A stretch of DNA of 64,000 nt from contig CAVVFA010000009.1 of NCBI GenBank assembly GCA_963747345.1, positions 782,804 through 846,803 of the forward strand, written 5' to 3'. The DNA is from GCA-2746795 sp963747345. GTDB taxonomy: Bacteria; Chloroflexota; Anaerolineae; Promineifilales; Promineifilaceae. The notes under the pieces were generated by a model. That model had not been told where the DNA came from. It did not search any database and worked only from the letters and a program-made list of their open reading frames with translations. This document shows positions 9,901 to 19,504 of this stretch, one piece after another. Both the position numbers and the translations under genes were made by a program. Within the stretch, counting starts at the first letter, position 1. The number at the start of each line of letters is the position of its first letter.

Positions 9901-12479
9901 ATGAGAAAAATTCTACTGGCTTTGTTCGTTTTACTGGCCGTAACGGCCGTTTTCACTTTTGGCTTGGTCATCATCAACGAAACCCACCCCTTTGCACCGG
10001 GGACGCCCCTCTATGTCGTGCAGGATAACGTGGAGCAGCTTCACTTGTCAATGCTCGCTTCCGCCGCCGATCAAGCAGACCAGGCGCTAACCCTGGCTGA
10101 CCATCGCTTAAGAAATTTAGCTCAGGCCAAAGAGGCGGAGGCCATCACCAGCGCCGCCATCGAATTTGACCAAGCGCTAGACATGGCCTTGCTCAAAACC
10201 GAAGCCTTGCCGGTGGCCGAACGCAGTCAACCGTACGGCCGCTTGTCACGCTTGCTGAGTCAATCCAAAGTGGTGCTTGTTTCCCTCAAAGCCAGCACAA
10301 ATGCCGATAATATCGGCGATATTATCGGCGTTATTCAAGACAAGATTGCCTTGCTGCAAGCCGCCGATACCTATGCCGAGATAACGGCCGTTGCCAATGC
10401 AAAACCCGCGCCGCCCAGCATCATTACCGCCGCCCCCGTCACCTTCCTGGGTCAAGATGTAGACCATTCTCTCTACCTGCTCTCCGGTGCGCATCTGGAA
10501 GCCGACTGTCTGGCGTGCCATCCCACCGGCGAATACGCCAACACCCCCACCGAATGCAGCGACTGTCATCAAGTGCTGCCCGAAAACAGCCTCTACCCCG
10601 ACCATTTTGCCGGAACCTGCGAAAACTGCCACACCGTAGACAATTGGCTCGTCGCCGACTTTGACCATGTGGATGTCATCGAATGCGAATCCTGCCACAC
10701 GGCCGTTATCGACCAACTTGCCCTCCTGCCCCAACCCCACTACCCAAACACCACCTGCCAAACCTGCCACCTCGACACCGACGACTGGACAGTTTTCACC
10801 TACGGTCATGAGGATGTCACTGAGTGCGAATCTTGCCACACGGCCGTTATCGAAGAACTCGCCCTCCTGCCCCAAGCCCACTACCCCGGCGAATGTATGC
10901 TCTGCCACCAGGATGTGGAGGAGTGGGCTGTCTTCACCTTTGACCATGAAGACGTGGCCGATAATGACGACATGACCTGTGAAAGCTGCCACGAGCAGGC
11001 CACACCCGCCCCACATTACGAAGGCGCGTGTGTGCGCTGCCACACCAACGTCGAAGATTGGAACATCTTCCGCTTCGACCACACCGGCTACGACAACCTG
11101 CACAGACTGCCACCAAACCATCACACCGGTCGCCCATTACGAAGGCCAATGCAGCCGCTGCCATGACACGTCTAATTGGACTCCCACCGGCTTCGACCAC
11201 GAAGGCTACCCAGACTGCGCCACTTGCCATCAAGATGCCGCACCGCCCGCCCACTACCAGCAAAATTGCCAAAGCTGCCACACCACCGATGATTGGGAAG
11301 ACGTTCTATTCACCCATGAAGGTCAGACAGATTGTGCCAGTTGTCATGAACGGCCGTCTGTCCATTCAAATGGTCAATGCTCAGATTGTCATATCGTCAC
11401 CAACTGGGAACATCTCGTCATCACCCATAACAGCGCCATGAACTGCGGCAGTTGCCACAGCGCCCCAGACAATCACCCAAGCGGCCAATGCAGCCAATGT
11501 CACAGCACATCAACCTGGGAAGGCGCTGGGCCAGACCACTCAGGCAAGACAAGCTGCACCACCTGCCACACAGAACCCGCATACCCACTATGAAGGAAGC
11601 TGCCTAAGCTGCCACAACACGACTAACTGGCAAGATGTGCTCATGGTTCATACCAATTTAAAAAATTGCCTGGATTGCCATATCTCAGATTCCCCCGCCA
11701 ACCATTATGCCCAGCAATGTTCCACCTGCCACAACACCGTTGACTGGTGGAGTATCTATGTCAATCACGACACCCTGGAAACTTGTTCAGACTGCCACAC
11801 GGCGGCCACAGGCCATTACCCAGGACAATGTTCTAGCTGCCACACCACCAGCAACTGGACTGATATTTCGTTCGACCACATGGGCTTTTCCGATTGCAGT
11901 TCCTGCCATCAAGGGCCAGAGGGTCATTGGCCCGGTCAATGCAGCGATTGCCATACGAGCACGAGCAGTTGGGGTGAGATCACGTTTGACCATACCACCT
12001 ATACAAACTGTAATTCCTGCCACAGTGGAGACCGCCCATCCAGTCACTCACGCGGAAAATGCAGCAACTGCCATTCAACTGATTCCTGGGAAGTCACCCT
12101 TACTCCAACACCAACGCCAACTATTACCGCAACCAGCGAGATAACGGTGACAACCACCATCACACCGACTAATCTCATAACACCTACAGGAACGCCAGTG
12201 GTTGATGATTCTGATATATTCCCAGAGGTCACGGTAACGGCCGTTATCACCAACACACCAGAAACAACACCCACACCCATCCCCACCGAAATTCCGGCGA
12301 CAGTTACACCCGTGCCAGCACCAACCGACGAACCAGCGCCAACCGACGAACCAGCGCCAACCGACGAACCAGCGCCAACCGACGAACCAGCGCCAACCGA
12401 CGAACCAGAAGCAACTGCCCCCCCAATAGACCCCATTTCTGAGATAAAAGAAGAGACACCCGTACCTGTAATAAACTAA
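9901..12479 (+). CDS. giant 27-haem c-type cytochrome with DUF5667-like N-terminus and Pro/Thr-rich tail (two frameshifts)
   Basis: About 859 residues after repair of +1 shifts near 11100 and 11580. Order: signal/anchor helix (about 5-25), a helical segment like DUF5667 (about 30-170), then 27 CxxCH motifs built from a repeating module with alternating C-x2-CH, W, Phe-x-His and C-x2-CH. A Pro/Thr-rich tail with the hexapeptide APTDEP repeated five times ends the protein. Two neighbouring modules share CESCHTAVI and LALLPQ-x-HYP, showing internal duplication. ATG 9901 follows GGGGAG. A regular chain of this many haems suggests a long electron wire at the cell surface, and the tail suggests passage through a wall or matrix. 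Co-transcribed with the 12-haem cytochrome. Confidence 0.85.
12315..12404 (+). repeat. coding minisatellite, 18 bp x 5
   Basis: Five tandem units of CCAGCGCCAACCGACGAA (the first has one change) encode PAPTDE repeats in the cytochrome tail. Near identity at DNA level implies recent expansion, so copy number may vary between strains. Confidence 0.9.
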
Positions 12480-12514
12480 ACCATCCACACCCCAACAGCA
12501 GCCCACCTCCCCTT

Positions 12515-12558
12515 GGAACCCGTATCGTGGCAATGACCACGATATGGGTTCCTTTTTT
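12515..12558 (+). terminator. Rho-independent terminator of the cytochrome operon
   Basis: Arms 12515-12530 and 12537-12552 (GGAACCCGTATCGTGG against its near-perfect complement) with a 6-nt loop, followed by six T's. Confidence 0.9.
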
Positions 12559-12685
12559 CTGGTACACAAATAAGCAGGTCGCGGGAAAATTGTTGACGCA
12601 CCCTCAATCTTCTCACAGATTGAAAACCACCTTTCTTGGTGTATCATATGGATGGAGAGCAAAACAATCTCCACTGGAGATAAAC

Positions 12686-13426
12686 ATGGCCGAACAAACC
12701 CCAAACACAAACGACGACGAGAATGGCAACGAGCTGGAATTCATCATGTCTGCCCATACCCCTACCCATAATAATCCTGACAACACCCCTGCCGAGCAGA
12801 GAGAATTTGCCCGCGAAGAATTCCTCTTAGACGAAAGCATTGTACGCCGCCTCACAAACCTGACTGGCGACGTGACCATCAGCGCCCTCAAGCTCGCCGT
12901 TAAAGCAGGCAGCGCCCCAGTCCGCTTCGGCAGATCCTTCATCAACGATACCGATAAGCTGAAAATGATGAAAGAAACCGGCAGCTACCTGGCAGACGTA
13001 CGCAAACTCGCAGGTTTAACGATTAGTGATCTCGCCAATGCGCTCGACCTGGAAGATAAATCATTCCTGGAGGCAGTTGAAGACGGAACGGCCGTTCTCT
13101 CATTTGAGCTTATTCTCCGGTCAGCCGCCTTGTTGGCTCGGCACGATCCCGTCCCCTTCGTCATGCGCATGACACGCACCTACAACCCCACCATCTGGGC
13201 ACTGCTCGACAATTGGGGCATGGGGCGTTTACCACTGCAATATGAACGGGAACGCCAATTCGTCAACATCTACCGCCGCCACGATGCCGCGCGTAAACTC
13301 TCAGATGCCAGCTTTGCCCACATCATGGAATTCACCCAATCCGCCTTTGAAATGGCCTTGCATTACGCCATCGAACAAGAAGGCATCACAGACAAAATTC
13401 TCAACCTCGACGAAGAAGAAAAATAA
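12686..13426 (+). CDS. hypothetical protein with a Xre-like helix-turn-helix segment
   Basis: 246 residues. The first 50 are acidic and Asn/Thr-rich. Residues about 105-150 (YLADVRKLAGLTISDLANALDLEDKSF...) look like a Cro/CI-type helix-turn-helix, followed by an alpha-helical C-terminal domain with no motif I recognise. ATG 12686 is preferred to the longer in-frame start because of the TGGAGA site at about 12675. It precedes the acyl-CoA-binding protein gene by 55 bp. A transcription regulator role is plausible but unproven. Confidence 0.7.
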   Translation: MAEQTPNTNDDENGNELEFIMSAHTPTHNNPDNTPAEQREFAREEFLLDESIVRRLTNLTGDVTISALKLAVKAGSAPVRFGRSFINDTDKLKMMKETGSYLADVRKLAGLTISDLANALDLEDKSFLEAVEDGTAVLSFELILRSAALLARHDPVPFVMRMTRTYNPTIWALLDNWGMGRLPLQYERERQFVNIYRRHDAARKLSDASFAHIMEFTQSAFEMALHYAIEQEGITDKILNLDEEEK

Positions 13427-13432
13427 TCATCC

Positions 13433-13465
13433 AGACCTCCGAGGTTTCAAAAACCTCGGAGGTCT
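13433..13465. repeat. perfect 15-bp hairpin between two genes
   Basis: AGACCTCCGAGGTTT (13433-13447), 3-nt loop, exact complement (13451-13465). No T-run follows. It lies between the HTH gene and the acyl-CoA-binding gene and may attenuate or process their joint transcript. Confidence 0.7.
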
Positions 13466-13481
13466 CTTACAGGAGACCCTC

Positions 13482-13742
13482 ATGTCTGATTTACAAGCCC
13501 AATTCGAAACCGCCGCCCAAGAAGCCCAAGCCCTGCCAGAAAAACCCAGCAACGAAAATCTGCTGCTGCTCTACTCCTATTACAAACAAGCCATCTCCGG
13601 CGATGTTGACGGCAAACGTCCCGGCTTCACCAACATGGTAGGTCGTGCCAAATATGATGCCTGGGCCAATCTCAAAGGCACCAGCCAAGACGATGCGATG
13701 CAAGCCTACGTCGATTTAGTGGCCCAGCTCAAAACGAACTGA
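13482..13742 (+). CDS. acyl-CoA-binding protein
   Basis: 86-residue member of the ACBP family, a four-helix cytosolic carrier of long-chain acyl-CoA. Visible family marks are LLLLYSYYKQA (ligand-binding tyrosines), the Gly-Asp that follows, the KYDAW motif around residues 58-62, and a normal family length. The start follows AGGAGA. The hydrolase-acyl-CoA ligase fusion at 20.3-22.9 kb is a possible producer of its ligand. ACBPs are common in eukaryotes and scattered in bacteria. Confidence 0.88.
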   Translation: MSDLQAQFETAAQEAQALPEKPSNENLLLLYSYYKQAISGDVDGKRPGFTNMVGRAKYDAWANLKGTSQDDAMQAYVDLVAQLKTN

Positions 13743-13769
13743 TTTGTTCAATTTATCCTATAAATTAAA

Positions 13770-13889
13770 TCAATCTTGATATAAAAAGAGTGATTCCCCC
13801 TGTTTTTTGTGCAATATAGCCAATAAAATCCCGCTGTCATCTTCAAAGACATGACATATATCACCCTTGATAGGTGCTATTCGCAACAT
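13770..13889 (-). CDS. possible 39-residue peptide, doubtful
   Basis: An open frame on the minus strand (MLRIAPIKGDICHVFEDD...) stays open for about 25 codons upstream of its only ATG, without another start. The text looks protein-like, and it may be the end of a decayed gene. No good ribosome site. Confidence 0.2.
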   Translation of the reverse strand: MLRIAPIKGDICHVFEDDSGILLAILHKKQGESLFLYQD

Positions 13890-14005
13890 TTCCGTATTTG
13901 TGAAAAAGGGTACAATCGCACCGACATTAACAGTTTCATTTTGCACTTGGTCGATTTTTATTTTGGCTAGAGTGATGTGATGGAATCAGCGGAGGTTCAC
14001 ATCAG

Positions 14006-15451
14006 ATGAGTTCAGAAACAACTTTTCGTATCGTAAATCGGGGTGGTCGTGCGCGTTCAGCGCCAGTGGCCTATTTCAAACGGGATGTTGAAGATCGCAT
14101 CCTGGATTTCGATGAAGTGATCTTGGGTTATGATGAAGAAACAGCGATGGCTGAGGCTTCTCGTTGTGTGCAATGTCCAGAACCCCAATGTTGTGTCATC
14201 AACTGCCCAGCAAACAATGATATTCCCGAAGCCGTTTGGAAAATCAGTGAAGGCAAGTTCATTGAAGCGGCTCAAATTTTTGCCCGCACCAACCCTCTCA
14301 CCGAAATTTGTGGGCGCGTATGCCCCAATTTGTGCCAAACTGGTTGTGTTTTAAGCCAGGCTTGCGGCTCGGCTTCGATTGGCAAGTTAGAAGCGTTTGT
14401 CGCTAACATAGCCCGTGAAGCAGGGGCGATGGGTATTCCCGTCCCTGAAGAAAAAACGGGTAAAAAAGTAGCAGTTGTCGGTTCTGGTCCGGCGGGTATC
14501 ACAGTGGCGGAAGATTTGGTCAAACTGGGTCACGCAGTCACCATTTATGAAGCATGGCCGGTGGCTGGTGGCGTACTGGTATACGGTATTCCCAATTTCA
14601 AGTTAGATAAGCAAATTGTGGGCTACAAAATCAATGATTTAGTCGAAGCGGGTGTGGTGATTAAAACCAATACGCGCATCGGAGACCAGATTACGATTGA
14701 AGATTTGCAAGAACAGTATGACGCGGTATTTTTAGGCACGGGTGCTGGTGTGGAAGCCACGATGGGTATTCCTGGTGAAGATCTGACTGGCGTTTACAAG
14801 TCAACGGACTTTTTGGTACGTGCCAATGTACCCCAACATATGCTGCCGCCCGACAAGAAGACGATTCCTGATGTGGGCAAGCGAGTGGCTGTGATTGGTG
14901 GTGGTGATACGGCGGTTGACTGTGCAAGAACGGCCGTTCGTCTGGGTGCAGAAGAAGTGACGATTGTCTATCGCCGGACGGAAGCGGAAATGCCCGGTAA
15001 CAAGGGTGAACGCGCCATTTGTCTGGAAGAAGGCGTTAAGATCGAGTATTTGCAAGCGCCAGTTGAATATTTTGGCGATGATGACGGCAAGTTAACAGAA
15101 ATGATGGTGATCGAAATGGAATTGGGTGCGCCGGATCAATCTGGCCGCCGCAGTCCGGTCACCAGGGAAGGCTCGGAGTTCATGCAGGAAGTCGATACGG
15201 TTGTTTTGGCTGTCGGCTACTGGCCTGACCCGGCTTTGGGCAAGAAGACAGAAGGCTTAAAAACGTACAAGTGGGGTCTGTTCTTGACAGATGAAAGCAT
15301 CGGCGCGACGAGTCGTAAGGGCGTGTTTGCGGCTGGTGATAATGTCCACGGACCGGATTTGGTGATAACGGCCGTTACCACCGCCCATAAAGCCGCCAAA
15401 AGTATAGATGCCTATTTGAAAGGCGAATCTATTCCCTGGGTAGAAGCGTAA
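14006..15451 (+). CDS. gltD: NADPH-dependent glutamate synthase small subunit-like flavoprotein (GltD family)
   Basis: 481 residues. The N-terminal Fer4_20 domain carries two 4Fe-4S clusters (CVQCPEPQCCVINCPA near 51-66 and GRVCPNLCQTGC near 101-112). An FAD Rossmann motif (VVGSGPAGIT, about 157) and an NAD(P) motif (VIGGGDTAVDCA, about 290) follow. It feeds electrons from NAD(P)H to a partner. No large subunit is adjacent, so it could serve GltB elsewhere, or act as an NfnB/SudA-type oxidoreductase. GGAGG lies at about 13990 and a terminator follows. Confidence 0.88.
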   Translation: MSSETTFRIVNRGGRARSAPVAYFKRDVEDRILDFDEVILGYDEETAMAEASRCVQCPEPQCCVINCPANNDIPEAVWKISEGKFIEAAQIFARTNPLTEICGRVCPNLCQTGCVLSQACGSASIGKLEAFVANIAREAGAMGIPVPEEKTGKKVAVVGSGPAGITVAEDLVKLGHAVTIYEAWPVAGGVLVYGIPNFKLDKQIVGYKINDLVEAGVVIKTNTRIGDQITIEDLQEQYDAVFLGTGAGVEATMGIPGEDLTGVYKSTDFLVRANVPQHMLPPDKKTIPDVGKRVAVIGGGDTAVDCARTAVRLGAEEVTIVYRRTEAEMPGNKGERAICLEEGVKIEYLQAPVEYFGDDDGKLTEMMVIEMELGAPDQSGRRSPVTREGSEFMQEVDTVVLAVGYWPDPALGKKTEGLKTYKWGLFLTDESIGATSRKGVFAAGDNVHGPDLVITAVTTAHKAAKSIDAYLKGESIPWVEA

Positions 15452-15499
15452 CCAAGCTACCCCCTTAATTTACTATCTCTCCTCCTATATCTCTCTTCA

Positions 15500-15535
15500 G
15501 GCGGGTACACATCTTGTGTACCCGCCGCCCTTTTT
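15500..15535 (+). terminator. Rho-independent terminator after gltD-like gene
   Basis: Perfect 11-bp arms GGCGGGTACAC (15500-15510) and GTGTACCCGCC (15516-15526), 5-nt loop, then a T-run after CCGCCC. Confidence 0.9.
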
Positions 15536-15593
15536 AAACGAAATAAGGATTAAACATTGAGGATTTTCAGGCAGTGCTTTGGGGAAACGGCCG

Positions 15594-15704
15594 TTATCCT
15601 CTCATTAGAAATAACGCAATAGACTTAACGATAACGGCCGTGGTCAGGGCGTTGAAAATAGTGGTTTTGCCTGAGCTGGGCAGGCCGACAATGCCAAATT
15701 TCAT
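15594..15704 (-). pseudogene. remnant of a YchF/Obg-type GTPase N-terminus
   Basis: The minus strand encodes MKFGIVGLPSSGKTTIFNAL and then diverges and stops after 36 codons. The opening matches the start of YchF-like P-loop GTPases (G1 motif GLPSSGKT), which are normally about 360 residues. Only the first 24 or so residues remain. The break point coincides with a partial copy of the iterated palindrome (15632-15640), so the fragment was probably left by recombination. Confidence 0.6.
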
Positions 15705-15887
15705 CGCATTCTCTGCCAAAATTGTAGTCAAGAAACATTCAAATTACATTGACTATATGTTATAATCTGCTCTGCAATTAGCAAACAGGGAGCCAACGTC
15801 CATCATTCATACAAATCAATCAAAAGAAACGGCCGTTTTCATACCTGCAATCATGTTTCATCGTTCAAAAAAAGGATTGATATTCTC

Positions 15888-16070
15888 ATGAAATCAAGTA
15901 ATGCATATATCGTTTCGATAGTTCTTTCTCTGGGCATGGCACTGATGTTTGCCCTTACTTTGTGGCCAGACGTATCTCTGGCAGCAAAGATAGGGATGTT
16001 TTGCACAGGGATCTGGTTTGGTATTTCGTTGGGTGGGTGGCTTATGCTTCGAAAAGGTCAGCCAACCTGA
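15888..16070 (+). CDS. small two-helix membrane protein
   Basis: 60 residues with two hydrophobic segments (about 8-26 and 33-54) and a basic C-terminus (LRKGQPT). No recognised family. A weak AAAGGA site lies about 12 nt upstream of ATG 15888. Likely real because of its clean transmembrane pattern; function unknown. Confidence 0.5.
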   Translation: MKSSNAYIVSIVLSLGMALMFALTLWPDVSLAAKIGMFCTGIWFGISLGGWLMLRKGQPT

Positions 16071-16198
16071 TGCAAAAATCTTAATAATGTTGGCATAAAC
16101 CCTTCATCTATCAACGCATGTGCGCAAACGGCCGTTATCATTTGCATAACGGCCGTTCCCCAATTCTACCCCTGCGTAAAAACAGAACAGATGAACAA

Positions 16199-16486
16199 TT
16201 ATAAACTAACAGCAAGCCGCACTGTCACATTGTCCCCTTCTTTGAGGTGTTCTGCCTTGCGAACACTTGCCTTGAGAGGTACAAGGTAGTGGTCATCTTT
16301 GGGAAACAAGGAGGTGTGCCACTTGGTTTTGCCAATGCGCACCTGAACGGGAATGACGCCCCAGCCATACGTCACCAGTTTTGAAATCTCTTTGATTTCG
16401 CGGCTTTCCGGCGCCGGCACAGCTACGAAAAACCAGGGAGCGGGGCCACGCCAGAACAAAATTTTGTTGTTGAACTCGATATTCAT
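16199..16486 (-). CDS. DUF1905 domain protein
   Basis: 95 residues matching the DUF1905 fold: ILFWRGPAPWFFVAVP near the start, then VTYGWGVIPVQVRIGKTKWHTSLFPKD and VPLKASVRKAE. These are small beta-barrel-like proteins of unknown function. It ends the leftward pair with the methyltransferase gene whose stop is 6 bp upstream of its start, suggesting co-transcription. Confidence 0.85.
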   Translation of the reverse strand: MNIEFNNKILFWRGPAPWFFVAVPAPESREIKEISKLVTYGWGVIPVQVRIGKTKWHTSLFPKDDHYLVPLKASVRKAEHLKEGDNVTVRLAVSL

Positions 16487-16492
16487 GTTAGT

Positions 16493-17238
16493 TCAGCGGG
16501 TCTTTTCAAGGCCATAGACTGATATATGAGCGATGCTGTTTGCGTCAAAAATGGTGCGCTGCCAGTTGGCGAAGCGCTCAACAAGACGTAATCCCGCGAT
16601 GCGTGCCATCAAATCCATCTCTCCAGGTGTGATGAGCCGACAAACTATGGGATTCATGGTAATTCCATTTGGCTGTGAGGCGGACATGGTTTTCTTCAAG
16701 CAGTTGGGTGACAGGATCATAGCGAGCCACGTCAAATACCACATCTGTTTTGCCGACGTGTTCAGCATGAACATAGTCTGACTTGCCGGGAGTGATCCAG
16801 GCGTGGGGAACGGCCGTTTCCACGATAAAGTGACCGCCAGGGATGAGGTGTCGTGCCGCATTCTCGAAGCAGCGAATCTGGTCGTCAGCGGTTAGGAGAT
16901 TGAAAATGGTGTTATAGACGAGGTATACAAGCCCATAACGTTGCTTGACTGAAACAACGCTCATATCGCCCATTGTGACATGAATGTCGGAGCCTCCAGG
17001 TTTGGCATGAAGCTGCTCAGCCATGTGGGGAGATAGTTCGATGCCGTCAACCTGGACACCTTTTTTCTGCAACGGGATGGCGATGCGTCCAGTGCCAATG
17101 GCAAACTCAAGCGCACGCTGCCCTTTGGCATACTCTGCCAGAAATATCGCCGCCGCTTCTTCATCGCCGCGTAGATGTGTCGTCATAATGTGCGGCAACG
17201 TCCGCACCGAAGCTTGTTGCGGGATCGAAGTCTTTCAT
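16493..17238 (-). CDS. class I SAM-dependent methyltransferase (two frameshifts)
   Basis: About 248 residues after repair. The N-terminus (MKDFDPATSFGADVAAHYDD) begins at ATG 17238 with a GGAAGCGAG site, then shifts near 17165 into the frame with the SAM motif (ALEFAIGTGRIAIPL). A second shift near 16650 leads to the C-terminal part ending SVYGLEKTR. Acidic motif II (VDGIELS) and the NTIFNLLT motif are visible. Substrate unknown. Pairs with the DUF1905 gene. Confidence 0.8.
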
Positions 17239-17390
17239 TATCTCGCTTCCTTGTTCTTTTATATGATGTGAATTTTATTTTGATACGGGTCTATTGTCTC
17301 GACAAACTATAACGGCCGTTACTACCCCAAAAGTTCAGTTATTTCTATTCAGAAACGGCCGTTTTTCATCACTTACAATTGTCATACAGA

Positions 17391-17726
17391 TCAAAGATAT
17401 TCTACGTTATTTTCCAATTCAACTGGCGAATATACAAAGCAAATCAGTTCCAATTTTTTCACCCAATCTCCCATTGAATGATCTGCTTGGATGCCAAACA
17501 CAATTCCGCAATGATTATTACCTTCAACAGCCAAGCGCAAAAAATCGACATCAGATGTTACCAAAACCCTACCAAGTCGTGTTGCTCTTTCCAGATGGCT
17601 CTCATCTGAAGCCCCCAATGTTCCCAAATCTCGAACAGTGACAGCATCAATCCCACGGAGTTTGAGTTGCTCACCAATTTTAGGGCTTAAATTTTCATCC
17701 AAATAGAGGCGAATGGCGGCTTCCAA
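17391..17726 (-). CDS. DUF5615 PIN-like protein, putative toxin of a DUF433 pair
   Basis: 111 residues. IRLYLDENLSPKI near the N-terminus, VTSDVDFLRLA in the middle, and the overall length fit the DUF5615/Mut7-C-like PIN nucleases, with acidic residues (D9, E10, D60, D62) that could bind metal. TTG start at 17726 with GGAAG upstream. It overlaps the end of the DUF433 gene by 32 nt, as is usual for this toxin-antitoxin-like pair. RNase activity is inferred from the fold. Confidence 0.85.
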   Translation of the reverse strand: MEAAIRLYLDENLSPKIGEQLKLRGIDAVTVRDLGTLGASDESHLERATRLGRVLVTSDVDFLRLAVEGNNHCGIVFGIQADHSMGDWVKKLELICFVYSPVELENNVEYL

Positions 17727-18000
17727 CTCGTTCTTCCTTCATTTTTTGAGCCAGTTGACGTCTCTCATTAATGGAGACATCAATTGCCTGTTTATTTTCA
17801 TAATAGAAGGCTAAAGCGGCATATACCTGAGACAGCGAAAGCTCATAATCGGCCGCAATCTCGTCTGCTTCCAAACCATGCACGATTTTGGCAATTACAA
17901 TAACGGAAACTTCAACAGATGTACCTGCAATACAAGGCCTGCCATTACGAATGTTTGAATCGGTAGAAATCAGGTCAATGCTCTGTATCGTCGCTTGCAT
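17695..18000 (-). CDS. DUF433 antitoxin-like DNA-binding protein
   Basis: 101 residues with the DUF433 signature (NIRNGRPCIAGTSVEVSVIV) and a helix-turn-helix (EADEIAADYELSLSQVYAAL). ATG 18000 is preferred over the longer start at 18036 because GGAG lies just upstream. The C-terminal tail likely contacts the overlapping DUF5615 protein. Such pairs usually repress their own promoter. Confidence 0.87.
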   Translation of the reverse strand: MQATIQSIDLISTDSNIRNGRPCIAGTSVEVSVIVIAKIVHGLEADEIAADYELSLSQVYAALAFYYENKQAIDVSINERRQLAQKMKEERVGSRHSPLFG

Positions 18001-18272
18001 TGGGTTTTCTCCTAGAATTTCAACAAAAACTCTCAACTTCCAATCAGTATACCATAATAGACTTCATCGTTTTGGTGTTATTTTCGACCATCCCCACAAG
18101 GTTGCCAGAAGTTTAGTGGGAATTATTTGGGAAACGGCCGTTTTTTGTTGCTTACGATTGCCAACCATGTTTCGGTTCTGAGAGAAGTACGCTATGTCTG
18201 ACCTCAGGGTCAACCAAAACAAGGGATTAAACATGCCTTTTTTTATTTATGGGAATGCGTTTTTTTTACTCT

Positions 18273-19377
18273 TTATTCATGTTCTTGTTCTTTTTTCCAT
18301 TCTTTATATTTATCCAAAAACGCTTGTGGTACTTCCGCCTTTAGAGAATATTCCTTATCACCGGGATATGACTCCTTAAATTTGTCGGGGCGTGACTCCT
18401 CATAATTTAACATGGTAAATAGCAAATCTTCGGCTGGAAATTCAATATTTGAATATATAATTATCGAATGTTTGTACTTCTCCTTTAGTTTATCAATTAT
18501 CCCAGATTCATTTGCTTTTGTTTGTTCTTCACGGGAAGAATACAATATTTTTAAGGTTAAATCAGAACCATATCTTGCTTCAAGTTCATCAAGTTTATCG
18601 TTTGAATAATATTTTTCATAAAGCTCAAGTGGAATTTCTCTTGTCGAACAAACTGTCAACCAGTCACCTGAATCAAGAACTTGTTGTTTCCAATCTGAGG
18701 CTTCTTTTTGTTGAAGCCTTAATTCAATCGGAGAAAATACTCTACTTTTTTTCAAGATCACTTTATCGTCTTCTATTATGAAATGAACCCCTTCAAATTC
18801 TTCCGACTCAAAATATGGTTCCTTAAAATGAACCAATCGATTTCGTATGTCAAAAATTTCAGTGATAAGTTTAATGTTTTCTTTGCGGTGAGATTTAGGC
18901 AGTTTTCTATAATTTAATAAAAAATCCATCTTTTGGGACAGATTGGAATACCTTGTGAGTTCCCATATTAAAGAAGCTGACAATTCGTCATCTTTAACAG
19001 CTTCAAAAATCAATTCATGGCAATAAAAGTTGACTAATGCTTCAACCCACATTCCGCACCTGGAGTGGGTAGAATTAACATAATTTTCAAAACACGCACC
19101 TAAATTTGTTCTGGCAAAAAGTCTGATCTGGAAAACCTGAAAAGCAAACCTAATTTTTCTCAGAAGCGACTACAAACGCCAATTTTCGAAGATGCGGAAT
19201 GTGAGCTTCAAGATATAAAGCTCCCCAAATAATGCATTGTGCACTTACATTTGCATGACTTGCGAGAACTAAATCATCATCTTTTTCTTCTTCATTTAGT
19301 TTAATATCAACTAACAAAGACCGATAATGTTCATGTATTGGTGTTTTGTGTTTATATTTTTTGGTTTCTTCTTCCAT
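18273..19377 (-). CDS. AT-rich gene for a HEPN-like protein (one frameshift)
   Basis: About 368 residues if a shift in the A-run near 19160 is repaired; otherwise two ORFs (19150-19377 and 18273-19052). In the bridging frame the text runs on without a stop. It contains RNRLVH in FDIRNRLVHFKEP, the R-x4-H motif of HEPN ribonucleases, inside a helical region. The C-terminal third is Lys/Glu-rich and unknown to me. The stretch is far richer in A+T than its surroundings and has no AACGGCCGTT copy, which suggests recent transfer. It lies next to the DUF433/DUF5615 pair, so a defence role is possible. Confidence 0.55.
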
Positions 19378-19504
19378 TTGAAAGTCACTTCCCCTATGAC
19401 TGGCAAAAAATAATTTTCGAGAATGGCACTTCCTGATTTTTCAGGCATTTTTGTGCATACCAGCTATATGTATATCCTGTATTATTCTATCCTCAATTCT
19501 TCCC

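Noticed and set aside
10246..11124. 292-codon minus-strand ORF opposite the 27-haem gene
   Set aside because: It mirrors the cysteine-rich repeat frame; text is Val/Gly-rich low complexity and the plus strand shows haem motifs.
12315..12404. Regular repeats that could be taken for a CRISPR array
   Set aside because: Units are 18 bp, contiguous without spacers and in frame in the cytochrome gene; no cas genes are near. No CRISPR array was seen in the window.
12044..12710. Long minus-strand ORFs with GSSVGAG or WRWFVG repeats
   Set aside because: Antisense of the APTDEP minisatellite, not independent genes.
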